Positions 24,280 through 35,801 of a stretch of DNA of 64,000 nt are shown here, one piece after another; positions within the stretch are counted from its first letter, which is position 1, and each line of letters begins with the position of its first letter. The notes beneath the pieces were generated by a model. It had not been told where the DNA came from and did no database searches. It saw only the letters and a list, made by a program, of their open reading frames with translations. The position numbers and the translations under genes were made by a program. The DNA is from Corythucha ciliata (Eukaryota > Arthropoda > Insecta > Hemiptera > Tingidae): NCBI GenBank assembly GCA_038030265.1, contig CM075943.1:44330001-44394000 (forward strand), in the 5' to 3' direction.

Positions 24280-24860
24280 AGGCGAAAAATGGTGGAAAAG
24301 CGCTAATTCGTAGCATCACAAACTCGCGCAGCTAAAATTGACAAAAAATTCTAATTCGTTGCTTTCAAAAAGCGCTAATTCGCGGTCACGATACAATTTG
24401 CGTCTAAAATTGAGAAAAAAACTCCAAATACGTTGCTGAAACTGAGAAAAAAAACGTTAATCCGCGGTTGAGTTGAACGCAAAATCGATTAACAGGGGTA
24501 ATTTTTGACTTTGGAGCATTCATTCTATAGCAAATTGAGAAGGCGCGCCAGTGTGCTATTCTTGATTGCGGAGGGGGGAGGGGGGGATAAGTTTGAGGCA
24601 AACATTTCGGAAAAAAAGCGCTATAAATTTAGAAAAACGCTCGCGTCTTCTCGTGAAGACAAAGGTTGTGTCTAAAGTAATTGAGAAATGCCCGCTGATT
24701 CGCGGGTTAAAATTGAAGAAATGCGCTAACTCACGGACTAAATTTGCTGTTTAAATTGAGAAAGTGCTAATTCGCGGTTTCGGAAGGCAAATTCGTGGCT
24801 AAAAATTGAGAAAAATCACTAATCCGTGGTTAAAGAGCATAGAAAAAGTGCTTAATCACG
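24280..24860 (-). repeat. family A satellite array, inverted arm
   Basis: Family A units in the reverse orientation (CGCTAATTCGTAGC, AAATTGAGAAAAAAAC). With 23,570-24,200 they form a second head-to-head array, as at 985-2360. The spacer at 24,200-24,280 is unlike either arm. Confidence 0.8.
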
Positions 24861-25057
24861 ACTGGAATGAAGAATAAACCAAATTTGTGTTGTTCTGTTC
24901 TGAAATTCTGTTTTTGCCGGGAATCATTGGGTAAAATTGCTCTTTTTAGAAGGACAGACCGTCGACCAACATGCCAAGAACCACTTTTTTCAACCTTTGC
25001 GAGGTTTAGGAACTGAAATTTAAAAAAAAAATGACTCAACGCCATGAAATTGTTTTT
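24861..25057. repeat. family C repeat preceding the tandem duplication
   Basis: Diverged family C units (GAATAAACCAAATTTG, CCGGGAATCATTGGG) lead into the duplicated block. Confidence 0.45.
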
Positions 25058-27020
25058 CGAATTGGTCAACAGCGTGAAATTTTGCAGTGTTGTAGCAGCG
25101 AAACCCGCAAAATTTGTTTTTTTCGCGCTAACCTGTCCTGCGAAACTACTACGGTTTTATTTAGCCAAATCCGCGATTTTTCCCCTTTGGAGTGCAAAAA
25201 GGGGCATGCGCACACAGCAAGCAACCCGCCCCCCTTCCTATGCTTCGTCGCAATGTTATTGTTCTTGAACGAGCCGACTGGACGAAATTTTATTTATTAT
25301 GAGCCTGGGCCCGCTGAATTGTTTATTCAAGTGGGCCAAACTCAATACAAAATTGATTTTGTTGGTTGTCAAATCCGACGATATTTTGTTTTTTTCTTAA
25401 TGGGCCAACTCTGTGAAATTTCGTTTTACCTGTGAAATTTCTCGAAATTCCGTATTTGTAGTAGCGAAACTCACGAAATTGCATTTTTATGAGGCTTGAC
25501 GTGGCAAATTGCTTTTGAGGGGCTCAAATTCGTAAAATATTTGTGGGGTGAACGATTCAATCTTATGAAATTGCTTTTGAATGGACTAAACTTTGGCAAA
25601 TTGCATTTTGACAGGGCCAACCGTGCGATATTATGTTTTTAATAAAAGGAGTCAGATCCGTGAAATTAATCTAAAAGGAACTAATATGCAGGAAATATCA
25701 CCTTTGGAAAAAAAAAATTGCGAAATTGGCTTATTTTGAGAGAGCCAGACCAGCGAAATTAGTTTCCGACTTGTTGTGAGCGTCAAATCTGTGAAATTTG
25801 GACGTCAAAAGAGTGCGGAAAGTGTGCAGAATTGACATTTTCAGTGAGTCAACCCGGTGCAATTGGTTGTGTATATGACGTCAATCTCGTTCTGCGACAG
25901 TGCCGTCTTTAGGCGGTGGCCCGACGGGCCTGGGCCCGGGAATTCTCGGTTAAAATTGAAAAAAAAGTGCTAGTTATCGGCTAAAATTGGGAATATGGGC
26001 CCTTCCGCAGTAAAAAATTGATGACAAAAAACGCTGATGTTTCGAATTGGTCAACAGCGTGAAATTTTGCAGTGTTGTAGCAGCGAAACCCGCAAAGTTT
26101 TTTTTCGCGCTAACCTGTCCTGCGAAACTACTACGGTTTTATTTAGCCAAATCCGCGATTTTCCCCCTTTGGAGTGCAAAAAGGGGCATGCGCACACAGC
26201 AAGCAACCCGTCCCCCTTCCTATGCTTCGTCGCAATGCTATTGTTCTTGAACGAGCCGACTGGACGAAATTTTATTTATTATGAGCCTGGGCCCGCTGAA
26301 TTGTTTATTCAAGTGGGCCAAACTCAACAAAATTGATTTTGTTGGTTGTCAAATCCGACGATATTTTGTTTTTTTCTTAATGGGCCAACTCTGTGAAATT
26401 TCGTTTTACCTGTGAAATTTCTCGAAATTCCGTATTTGTAGTAGCGAAACTCACGAAATTGCATTTTTATGAGGCTTGACGTGGCAAATTGATTTTGAGG
26501 GGCTCAAATTCGTATAAAATATTTGTGGGGTGAACGATTCAATCTTATGAAATTGCTTTTGAATGGACTAAACTTGGGCAAATTGCATTTTGACAGGGCC
26601 AACCGTGCGATACTATGTTTTTAATAAAAGGAGTCAGATCCGTGAAATTAATCTAAAAGGAACTAATATGCAGGAAATATCACCTTTGGAAAAAAAAATT
26701 GCGAAATTGGCTTATTTTGATAGAGCCAGACCAGCGAAATTAGTTTCCGACTTGTTGTGAGCGTCAAATCTGTGAAATTTGGACGTCAAAAGAGTGCGGA
26801 AAGTGTGCAGAATTGATATTTTCAGTGAGTCAACCCGGTGCAATTGGTTGTGTATATGACGTCAATCTCGTTCTGCGACAGTGCTGTCTTTAGGCGGTGG
26901 CCCGACGGGCCTGGGCCCGGGAATTCTCGGTTAAAATTGAAAAAAAAGTGCTAATTATCGGCTTAAATTGGGAATATGGGCCCTTCCGCAGTAAAAAATT
27001 GATGACAAAAAACGCTGATT
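25058..27020 (+). repeat. ~985-bp direct tandem duplication carrying family C and a hAT-like end
   Basis: Copy 1 (25,058-26,042) and copy 2 (26,043-27,020) share almost every base, with a few substitutions and small indels giving a spacing of 981-985. Each copy holds family C units (GTGAAATTGC, GCGAAATTGGC and the like). Near its end each carries the GC-rich terminus CAGTGCCGTCTTTAGGCGG (25,900; in copy 2 CAGTGCTGTC at 26,879) followed by a few reversed family A units. The ORFs in both copies (25,031-25,435 and 26,037-26,336) are repeat by-products. The near identity of the copies against the strong divergence between 30-bp units shows the duplication is recent. Confidence 0.92.
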
Positions 27021-27236
27021 CGGGGCTAAAATTGAGCAATACGAATTCACTGCTAAAATAAAGAAAAAGCGCTCACTCATAGCCAGAATTGAGAAATTGC
27101 GCACGGTTTCCAACGGCCACTTCGTGGCTGAGATAAAGTGTTAACTCGAAGGGCTAAAGCGAAAGAAATTGCTAATTCGAGACTAAAATAAAAAAAATTC
27201 ATATCGTTGACTAAAGTGCATGAAAAGCGATTATTC
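27021..27236 (-). repeat. family A block, reverse
   Basis: Reverse family A units (GGGGCTAAAATTGAGC, GCTAATTCGAGACTAAAAT) continue from the end of the second duplicate to a hAT-like terminus at 27,239. Confidence 0.7.
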
Positions 27237-27238
27237 AT

Positions 27239-27300
27239 GGGCGTGGCCAGTGGGGTAGGGCAGGGGTGGGCAGTTGCCCTCCCCTAGAATCTAAATCGCA
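27239..27300 (+). mobile_element. hAT-like terminus (CATGGGCGTGGCCAG)
   Basis: CATGGGCGTGGCCAG followed by GGGCAG and CCCTCCCC is nearly the same as the terminus at 28,945 (CATGGGCGTAGCCAAC), including the downstream GGGCAGTT and CCCTCCC. It is followed by a family C array. No right partner was established. Confidence 0.5.
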
Positions 27301-28220
27301 GACTCAGTGGGGCAACATGCCCACCTCCAGATTCCATCAAAAAGTTATAATCCAACACGACCGCCCCACATTTTGTATCTTTCAAACTTTCGCTGGTCTT
27401 GCTCGGCATTATAACCAATTTCTCGAATTTCGCTCACTAACACACCCATTTCGCGTTTTTTTTTTTCTTTTTTTGTGGTGAAATCCATCTTACAAACCAC
27501 TTTCGTGGTTTTGCACTCTAAAAAACCATTATCGCAGCTCTGCCTCACTGAAAACCCAAATATCTCAGATTTCGATTAGCCATCAATTTTCCGGATTTTT
27601 CTTGCCTGAAAAAGAACATTTTCCTTGATCTGGCTCACTAAAAAAAAAAAAAAAAAATCTTGGATTTCGCCCTCTAAAAATCCAATTTTCCAGATTTTTC
27701 TCGCTGAAAAAAACCTTTTTCGCGTAACGGTTTCACCGACAAATTAATTTCGCGGATGTTTGAATAAGTGAGCGACAATATCGTGGGGCTGCTTAATAAT
27801 GCAGAAACCAATTTGGCTGATTTTTTAGACTAAAACCCCCATATTCGCAAGTTTGACTCACCAATAAATCAATTTCACGAATTTCGCTCTCTAATAAGCC
27901 AAATTTCGCGGATTTTTCTTGCAAAAAGAAAACGTTTTCTCGGGCCCTGCTCACAAAACAAATTACGCGGATTTTACTCATAGTTTCCTCGTTAAAAAAA
28001 ATCATTTTCGCGAGCCAATTCTGTGGGTTTTGACTTGGCTTGCTTCACGGGGCTGCCACTTCCAAAAACGTTACAGTTACGTGGATTTTGAAGTTAAAAA
28101 CCATATTTGTGATTCTGGCTCACTAAAACGCCAATTTTGCCGGGATTTTCTCGCTTATATAAATATTTAGAACCATTATTCTCAAAGGGAGTTGCTCACC
28201 TCTTGGCGGGTTTTGGCTGG
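27300..28220 (-). repeat. family C satellite array, reverse
   Basis: About thirty units of ~30 bases with CCAAATTTCGCGGATTTTT and GGCTCACTAAAAA, the clearest stretch of family C. The consensus core reads AAATCCGCGAAATT on the minus strand. Short ORFs here reflect the repeat. Confidence 0.8.
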
Positions 28221-28379
28221 CTGAAACCGTGTTTAGCCCTCTGTTCCAGGCAGACTTATGTGGGGGGGGGGGATTCCTGTATAAGACCACGAATACCACG
28301 GTTTATTGCAATTACGGCCCTCACTGGGCGTCGCCAAACCGAGGATTGGTGCGTTCTGTCAATATCATCCTCAAAAGAG
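28221..28379. other. unassigned spacer with G-run
   Basis: A spacer with a G-run at 28,262-28,271 and no repeat units between the family C and family A arrays. Nothing recognisable. Confidence 0.4.
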
Positions 28380-30765
28380 TAGTTTTCCATTTATTTGAAC
28401 CGTGGATTAACGTTGTTTCTCAATTAAATCCTCGAATCGGCGTTTTTCCCCTAATTTTAGCCGCCAATTTCGGTTTTTCTCAATTCTGTTTTGAGCGAAC
28501 CATTTTTTAAAAGTTGTAGTAGGTCTAAAGGTATTCGTGAACTTGGCGTATTTTATCAATTTTTGGCCCAGGCGTTGCATCGCGAAATCTTGAAATAAGT
28601 GTTTATCTTAATTTCCTATGGGAACGAGCGTACTTTTCCTTAATTCTAGCGGTGAATGAGCACTTTTTCAAAAACGTACGCGCTAAATTCGCGCTTTTTC
28701 TTGTAGCCCCTAGCACTTTTAGCAATTTCGCCAGGATGCTGAACCGATTAACCTCGAACTGGCGCCTTTTCTCAATATCAGCCGCAAAAGGGCGATTTTT
28801 CTCAATTTTACCCTCGAATAAGCGCTATTTCTTTTTTAGCCGTGGCTAGGCGCTATTCCTTAATTTTAGCCGTCTATTGGGCGTTTTCCCTCAAATTTCA
28901 GCCACAAAATGAGTGATCTTTTCTTATTTCTACATTGAATGAGCCATGGGCGTAGCCAACGGGGGGCAGTTTCCCTCCCTTGGAATCAAAAACGCAGATT
29001 TCTGAAGCTTTCTGAGAAAGCTTAGCTCCAAAAGTATCACTTTCCGGGGTGGGAGGGAGAGAAGTTTCAATTTTTCTACATAAAATCCGAAATAGAAGGC
29101 TACAAACGACAGGTTTCCAGCAGATATTTATTTTTTGACGGATATTGCCCGTTTCTGTGCAAATTTAGTCTCTGGTGACCGTGAATTGACGCGATTCTAA
29201 TCTCCAGATCCTGTTAGAAGCCTGAAAAAAGGCAATGGTTCATCTGTTATTTTCGCCAGTGAATCTGCCCACAGGCGTGATGGATCCTGTTTTTCCTCTA
29301 GAAGAGTTGCACAGACCCCCCCCCCCCCATTTAAGTCGTGAATGAGCACTATTTGCAGCGTCGAATTGACGTTTTGTCTTTAATTTTAGGTGAAACTGAG
29401 TGCTTTTTCTCAATTCTACCTCGAACTATAGCCTATTTTCTTTATTTTATCCGTAAAAAGGTATCAAAAAACCGTGAAATAACGCATTTTTGATTTACTA
29501 TTTTTATTACGGTCAGCACTGGGCATCGCCTATAAACCGCGAATAGGTGCGTTCTTTCAATTTCAGCCGCAAAAGAACAATTTTTCCTCAATGTAACCTG
29601 TGAATGAACGCTATTTCTCAATTTTAGCCACGACAATTACACTATAATCAACAAAAACTGTGACAATTTTGCCAATTAATTTTCCCTCAATTTTAGCCGC
29701 AAATTCGTGCTTTAATCTCATCTTTGAGCAATTGCCCCCTTCAAAGTTCAGCAGTGAAAAGGTCCAATTCGTGTTAACGAATTTCATTAATTTTGATCCG
29801 GACGTTGCATCGCGAACCTTAAAAAATAGGTGTTTTCCTCAATGTGCCTTAATTTTAGCCGAAAATAAGAACTTTTTCAAAAATGTGTGCGCTATGTCGC
29901 CCTCTTTCTCGATTGTACGCGCAAACTTGCTATATAAATGTATAAAAACAGTCAATTATCACTTTTTCGCAATGTTCACCGAGATGTTGGTTTGAGAAAC
30001 CACGAACTGGTGCCTTCTCTCAATTTTACCTGCGTGAATGAACTCCATTTCTCAATTTTAGCCGCAAATGAGCGATTTTTCTCAATTCTACATTGAACGC
30101 GCAATTTATTTTGTCAATTTTAGCCGTGAAAAAGAGCACTGTGAACCGTGAGTTAGCGCATTTTCTTAATGTCGGCCCCGACTTTGGATCGCGAAATCGC
30201 AAATAGGCGTTTTTTCTTAATTTCAACCGCGAACAATGAGCAGATTCATTTCTCAAGTTCAACTTGAATCAGCGCTATTTATCAATTCTAGCCGTGAATG
30301 GATGTTTTCGCTCAGTACTAGCCGGAAAATATCCTTTTCATGGATTTCATCCGCGAACGAGCACTTTTTTCTCAAGACGTGCGTCCCCCCCTCCCCAAAC
30401 TCTGAATCCGTGTGCCTGGCTGGCTGCCCACCCCTTGATCATGGGCTGGCTACATGCCCCTGGAATGAGAACTTTTTTTTTTGTCATTATTATCCGTGAA
30501 ACGAGCTCTATAAACCGGATTTTTGCTCCGCGAAACCGCAAATTCGTGTTTTCTCAATTTCAATCGCGGAATAATGAAGATTTATTTCTCAAGCTTAGCC
30601 GTGAATCAGCGCTATTTTCGTTAGCCGTGAATGGGCGTTTTTTATCTCAATCTTAGCCTCAAAATGTCGTTTTCTGAATTTCACCCGGGAACACACAGCT
30701 AAAAAGAGAAAACGCCAATTCGAGGATACAAATTTAGGAAAACGCTACAGGACAAATCGCTAGTT
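28380..30765 (+). repeat. family A satellite array, forward, interrupted
   Basis: Forward family A units (CTCAATTTTAGCCGCAAATG and variants) fill 28,380-28,935 and most of 29,330-30,720. The last few units at about 30,700-30,760 are reversed. A candidate TIR element (28,945-30,462) lies within and itself carries family A units. Confidence 0.8.
28945..30462. mobile_element. candidate hAT-like element with family A inside
   Basis: The left end reads CATGGGCGTAGCCAAC. The right end reads GGCTGGCTACATGCCCCTG, which on the minus strand is CAGGGGCATGTAGCCAGCC. The flanks are GAATGAGC (28,937-28,944) and GAATGAGA (30,463-30,470), matching at 7 of 8 bases. GAATGAG is also part of family A units, so part of the match could be chance. 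The inside has a gene-free GC-rich start, a C-run at 29,317 and then family A units. No transposase is visible. Confidence 0.5.
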
Positions 30766-30770
30766 TATTG

Positions 30771-30800
30771 CAGGGGCGTAGCCAGCCTTTGATCTAGCTT
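30771..30800 (+). mobile_element. hAT-like terminus (CAGGGGCGTAGCCAGCC)
   Basis: CAGGGGCGTAGCCAGCC is a classic-looking hAT-type start and lies exactly at the end of the family A array. The preceding 8 bases are GTTTATTG. Its partner was not found, so it may be a solo end left by a deletion. Confidence 0.4.
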
Positions 30801-33590
30801 TCTTACTCTTGTTTATTCTCCTGAATTTCCACGTTTTTGTTAGTGGTTGGGCCGTGATTTGATTTTGTCAATGACTTAGGATTTTGAGGATGACCGGTAA
30901 GAGAGGATTTTGAGGCTTTAAAAATAAGACGAGGGGAAGAAGGAAAAGGGTGGTGAGAGTTTTCTAGTGTGCTTTTGAACACGTGCCTTGTAATACTTAC
31001 CGAATAGTTTGGTACGGGCACTCGTTGGCATGAGGAGGGGGTACAGTTCACAATGAAGGCTTGTAGCTGTAGGATACTCTTGGCATATTCAACTTTTTTT
31101 TGTTATTGCTCCATTTTTTTTCTTATTTCTTGGATTTTTCCCCTTTTATTTCTTTGTAATTTGAACAAAGGGTCACGCACGCTTTGTATAAGTAAATTTC
31201 ATTTTCTCGCGGTGCAATCGTCCGGTTCTTATGAAGACGAAGCACTGGAATGCCTTATTTCTCTTGCGAAGAGATTAAAAAAAAAAAAAAAATGCTGACG
31301 TTTTAATTATACTTATCTAATCTTTGTCTTCTTCCCCAAATTTTCTTTTTTATTCTGCTGACCTCGCACCAACCACCTGTCACCCCTTCATCCCAATTAA
31401 TTGATATTCTTCGTGAAATTTTCGAAATTTAAATTTTTTTTTTTTATTTAAAGGAAAGAACAATACCGTCCTAAAATAGGACGGCTAATTCGCGACTCGC
31501 AAGTCATTAAATAAGATAAAAGAGAGGCTTGCGAGAGAGACGAAGAATAATAACGCTAACCGGTGTGTGGGGGGGGGGGTTCTGAATTCTTGAACCCCCT
31601 CCCCCTCTTCCAATGTCACCACACCCCGTCCATACAGCGTGACATTATTCTCGTGCTAAACTGTCAAGGTGTTTAAAGAAACTGCTCTCCCTGGTGTGTG
31701 AGTGTGTTGGTTGGTGGGGGGGGGGGGGGTTGCGATGATACTCAATAAACCCCGTACTTGATGGTGGGAGTGTTACGTGATTTTTTTTTTTTGGCATCGA
31801 AGGTGAAGGTGGTGAGGTATGAAAGGCGTTTTAAAAAGCTGCACGAGAAGGTGTCTTCTTTATAGTTCTTATAATAATAAATGACGAGGAAATTATTCGC
31901 GTCTCGTTCCTTCGATTTTTAAACTTTTTAGCTTTTACAAGTCAAGGTTCCGACACCATGAAAAATTTGTGAAGAGGGGTCGGGCGATTTTAAAGACGCA
32001 AACCCTTCCGTCATCAAAATTCTTGTTTAAATTTTTAGTTTCCACTAGATGCTTATTGTTATATTTTGGTGTCTGTTTCAGGTAAGCGCTAATTGATTTT
32101 ACCTTGACTTAATGGGTTTTTGGATTTCTCTCGAAGGTAACAAAATGCTTTTTATAGCGGGAATGCCTTGTGGCTAAACTTTCTATCGGCGATCTTTCGA
32201 GAATATCTGCTCAGAAAGACGAAGAAAAAAGATTCAAAGCTGTGATAAGATAAAAATAGTTTAATGAGGAATTTCATTTCCTGGTGGTTTTTTTCTTTGA
32301 TGGGTTCTGATATTTGGAAAAGGGGGGTGGTGTAATAGTGGAAGGGAGGGAACAGCTTTCTGAAAAGATATCAGGGGAGAGGAGTTAAGTTGAATGTGTA
32401 TATATACGTATAAATTCTAGAAAAGAGACAGAGCTATAAGTAAAAAAGAAAGGGGGAGCAAGATTAGTGTTTAGTATGTTGGGCGAGGGGGGCGGTGGCT
32501 CGGCCCCCGGTAAGGTTATAGGAAGAGAAGGGTGACAATAGGGAAGGAGTTTTGGCGCCGTAGAGTCCAGGAGCCGGCACTGCCGCCCCCGCCCCCAGAT
32601 GGAATTTATTAGGAGAGACACGTCTCCATTCAGCCTGACGACAGAGAGACCCCCCTCCCCCCCGAGTTTTTCCACCCTTGCAGGCTTTGTACAGTATCGG
32701 TAGCTGTGGTGGTTGATAGAAAGGGTGGGTGGGAGGGGGGGGGCTTTTTTCTTCTTTCGTTCATTGGCCTGCCCGGTTCACTTTTCTCTTCTTTCTTACG
32801 CCTGTTATACCCTCCACTCTTAGCCCTCTCATGGGCCATCACCCTTAAAACTATCTCGCTATCATCCGGTTTGAAGCCCATTCGTGAGAGTAGCAAAGTA
32901 GAGCTACTTCATCTTCTTCTTTTTATTTACCTCACCCCCCCTCCCCCTGCAGAAATATTTTACTTCTTTTTCCTCCGAGTTTCTTGCGCGGTTTTTCTTC
33001 GCGTGTGTTTGTAAGCCTTCCAGCCGTGTCGGCAGGGTTTTGATGGGAAATATGAAAGCTGCGTGACCAAAGAGTGTCAAATTAATTGAAATAAGGGAAT
33101 CTGATACTGATAGACATGTCATATACGTGGTCGAGGGAAAAGCCACTTGTTGCTGTGCACTGAGAGAAAAAATTCAGTTCAGCAAAGAACATTTTATTCG
33201 CAGAATTTCGACAGAAACTTTCTCCGGCCTACAGGAATAAATATAGGCAGCCAGCCACCGAACTCCGTATCTATTATGTTTCCGAATTTCACTCAATCAT
33301 TTCTGAGACCGATGTCAAACGTTCAGAGGTTGACTGCTTGTTCTCCATGGCCATAGTATTCGTTTTTCAGCGGTTGTCTGGCTTAGATATGCGTTTCGTT
33401 TCATACGTTTGGCAATTGACAGCCGTTCGGCTGATGTACAGCAGTCTGTCTGAGAAGTTCCATGACTCAGTGCTGGGAATTCAGCGCGTAGCCGTTTTAT
33501 TTTCGGTGCTTATACCTGTATATAGGGTGTACAAAAAGCAACTGGACATCGAAAAACCATTGTGGGGGGGGGGGGCACCTCATTTCTGAT
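30801..33590. other. unique-looking stretch without recognised gene
   Basis: No family homology was recognised. The stretch is rich in G-runs (31,569; 31,717; 32,735; 33,565), T-runs and GGAGGG/CCCTCC blocks. ORFs such as 32,706-33,014 and 32,385-32,675 are arginine/proline-rich shadows of GC-skewed DNA. It could be host intergenic DNA or a gene's intron or UTR, but nothing in the sequence decides this. Confidence 0.4.
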
Positions 33591-34235
33591 CGAAATGACA
33601 ATTTGCACTTTTCCGAAATTCCGTTTTGTTTCCGAGATATCTGCCATTAGTACTTTCAATACAATTTTAGCATCAAACTGGCTCTTTTGACACATTTTTA
33701 CTTTTTTTAGCCACGAATTGACGAGTTTTCTCAATATTTGCAGCGAAATAGCGATTTTACCACATTGAGCAATGAATGAATTATATCGCTTTTTGGTATC
33801 AATTTTTGCCACGGCGGAGTTGTCCCAAAAAAACGCCAAATTAGGGTTGCGTCAATTTTACCCGCGAATGTTCACAAATCAAGCAAAATTTAGACTGAGA
33901 TTAAACGCCTTTTTTAACTTTCATCCTCGGATTAAATTAATTGCGGGAATTTGCAATTTTTTAACTTCTACTTTGAATCAGCAAGATTTTCCAATTTTCA
34001 GCAGCGAACTTGCGGGTTTTTCTGAATTTTGTCTTATATTAACGATGTTTCTGAATTTTCCAATCGGCCGACAACAATGCTACATTATGCCTGTGTCATG
34101 TTCCCTACGGGAATGGAAGTATGTTTGATGGGATTTTGAGAATTCTTTTCTCAATTTTAGCTGTAAATTAACGATGTTTCTCACATTTCTTGGGGTGAAT
34201 TTGCGCTTTCTCTCAATAAGCGCTTTTCTCAATTA
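33591..34235 (+). repeat. family A satellite array, forward
   Basis: Family A units (TTTAGCCACGAATTGACG, CAATTTTACCCGCGAATG, TCAATTTTAGCTGTAAATTA) follow a G-run at about 33,565. Divergence between units is high. The block ends close to CTAAGTAGGGGGGAACCC. Confidence 0.75.
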
Positions 34236-34655
34236 CAACTGCCTAAGTAGGGGGGAACCCTAACCCTTTTTTTATTACGATACGTAGGCATAAAGGAGCT
34301 TTTAACGAACGAGGCGCGACGTTTGTGACACGAGACGAAGTCGAGTGCCTTCATCGGTAGAGTTTGTAGTGCGATTATACGCCTCAGGATCGTACGCTTT
34401 TTTTTTTTACCTTCGATCGTACAAAGCCTTTTAAAGCCAACTAGGTTCATAATTATTTAATTTAACGGTTCCGTAAAGTCTCCCATTTGCCACACAACTT
34501 CATTTCAGAGAAATAAAAAAAAAGAAACAAAAGAAGCGCGTAAGATGAAAGCGGGCTTCCCTGCTTCAATTCTTCTACCAACTCACCATCATAATCAACT
34601 GACTTTGACCTTTTTGGGCTATAATTTCCACGGTTCCTCTCAACCTTCACCCATC

Positions 34656-34770
34656 GTTCATCGTGCTTAAAGACCTACTTTACACGCGCCGTGCGGTAAA
34701 GAGAGAATTCTTTTACAGTGAACTCATTACCGCGCGGCGTGTGTAAAGTAGGTCTTTACAAACGATGAAC
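34656..34770. mobile_element. 115-bp foldback MITE
   Basis: The left half GTTCATCG, then AAAGACCTACTTTACACGCG, is mirrored by the right half TGTGTAAAGTAGGTCTTT, then CGATGAAC. The arms are ~45 bases, so the whole forms a hairpin. No coding capacity. A diverged copy of one arm (CTGCTTAAACACTACTTTA) follows immediately at about 34,773-34,791. Confidence 0.75.
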
Positions 34771-35103
34771 ATCTGCTTAAACACTACTTTAAGAATGATC
34801 TTAGGAATAGTAGATTATAGGCCTAGGCAAGAAAGCGATTTTTTGGAGGCCGAGAGAAAAAATGCCTGGCCTTTTCTCGAGACCACAAAATCACTTTTTT
34901 GACGCGTTGTTTACAGTACTTTTTTAATTAAAACATGAGCTGATTTTTTGGGCCTCGGCGATAAAGTGAGTGTTTTATTCCCTAGGCTCTAAAATAATCA
35001 GCTGTTAAAAAAAAAATAGTATCTTACATTTTAACGAGACACGTAAGTGCCATTTTACTTGCGAGTACTTTGTTTGGCTGGCGAGGCAAAGCCGAGTCGG
35101 CTA

Positions 35104-35789
35104 TTATTATTATTATGCAGTGGGCCCGCACCCGGCCTAGCCGAGCCCGAAGCGCTTAATCCGTTTCCGGTTCATACGCCATGCCCTTAGGGTCGGACTC
35201 GGAAAAGCCTAATGCGGGTCCGCAAACCTATCTACGGCATTCACAAACTGACAGGGCTCGGACCCCCTCGGCCCTCGAGAATTTGATGCCTGGCAACCTG
35301 TCTGTCCCGAAAAATGCGGAAACGAGTAGCCGCATACCTCTCACACTCCCCTACAAAGTGCATAGCCGATTCCTCTTCCAACTCGCAGCCCCGACACATC
35401 GGGTCTGCCACCATTCCCATTATGTGGAGGTGCTTACGTAGCGCATAATGGCCTGTAAACATCCCCACAACTTTCCGCATGCTGCCTCTACTTAGTGTTA
35501 GCAGCCACATTGTCGCCTCTCTGTCCCATTCCCGAATGCAAGCCCTCGCTTGCCGACAGGCTGATAGGCTATTCCAACTCCTGGCGGCCTCCCTATCCGC
35601 CCAATCCTTTATCTGGGCTCTCCCCACTGTCTTGGAGACCGCACTAATCGGCTCAGGTCCCCATACTTCCTTATTTGCCCCCTGTTTCGCCATTTCATCA
35701 GCTTTCTCATTCTCCTCGTACCCAGGGATCCACGCGAGGGTCACTTCATTACCCATTCCCTGTAGCCTTGTGATGCCCCGCCGACAGTT
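35104..35789 (-). mobile_element. 5'-truncated LINE copy (RNase H end) with 12-bp target duplication
   Basis: The target CCGAGTCGGCTA occurs at 35,092-35,103 and again at 35,790-35,801. Between them, on the minus strand, lies an open frame (about 35,241-35,789) encoding the end of a LINE RNase H (VTLAWIPGYEENEKADEMA) and the region after it, with a zinc-knuckle-like C-x2-C-x7-H-x4-C (CRGCELEEESAMHFVGEC). The 3' end on the minus strand is a run of TAA/ATT trinucleotides (35,105-35,117), a tail type used by LINEs without poly(A). The 5' truncation, the direct repeats and the tail together demonstrate target-primed insertion. The frame is open over 171 codons, so the copy is young. It may belong to the same R1/LOA-like family as 4,856-6,575. 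Confidence 0.9.
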
Positions 35790-35801
35790 CCGAGTCGGCT
35801 A

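Noticed and set aside
25031..25435. 134-codon open frame as a gene
   Set aside because: It is present in shortened form in the second tandem copy and follows family C units; frame differs between copies through small indels.
32572..32581. GCCGGCACTG as right partner of the hAT-like end at 811
   Set aside because: It would make a 31.8-kb element, the adjoining bases do not extend the inverted repeat, and the flanking 8 bases do not match AGTACAAC.
32706..33014. Opposing overlapping frames in a GC-skewed block as genes
   Set aside because: Composition driven by G- and C-runs; no recognisable domain.
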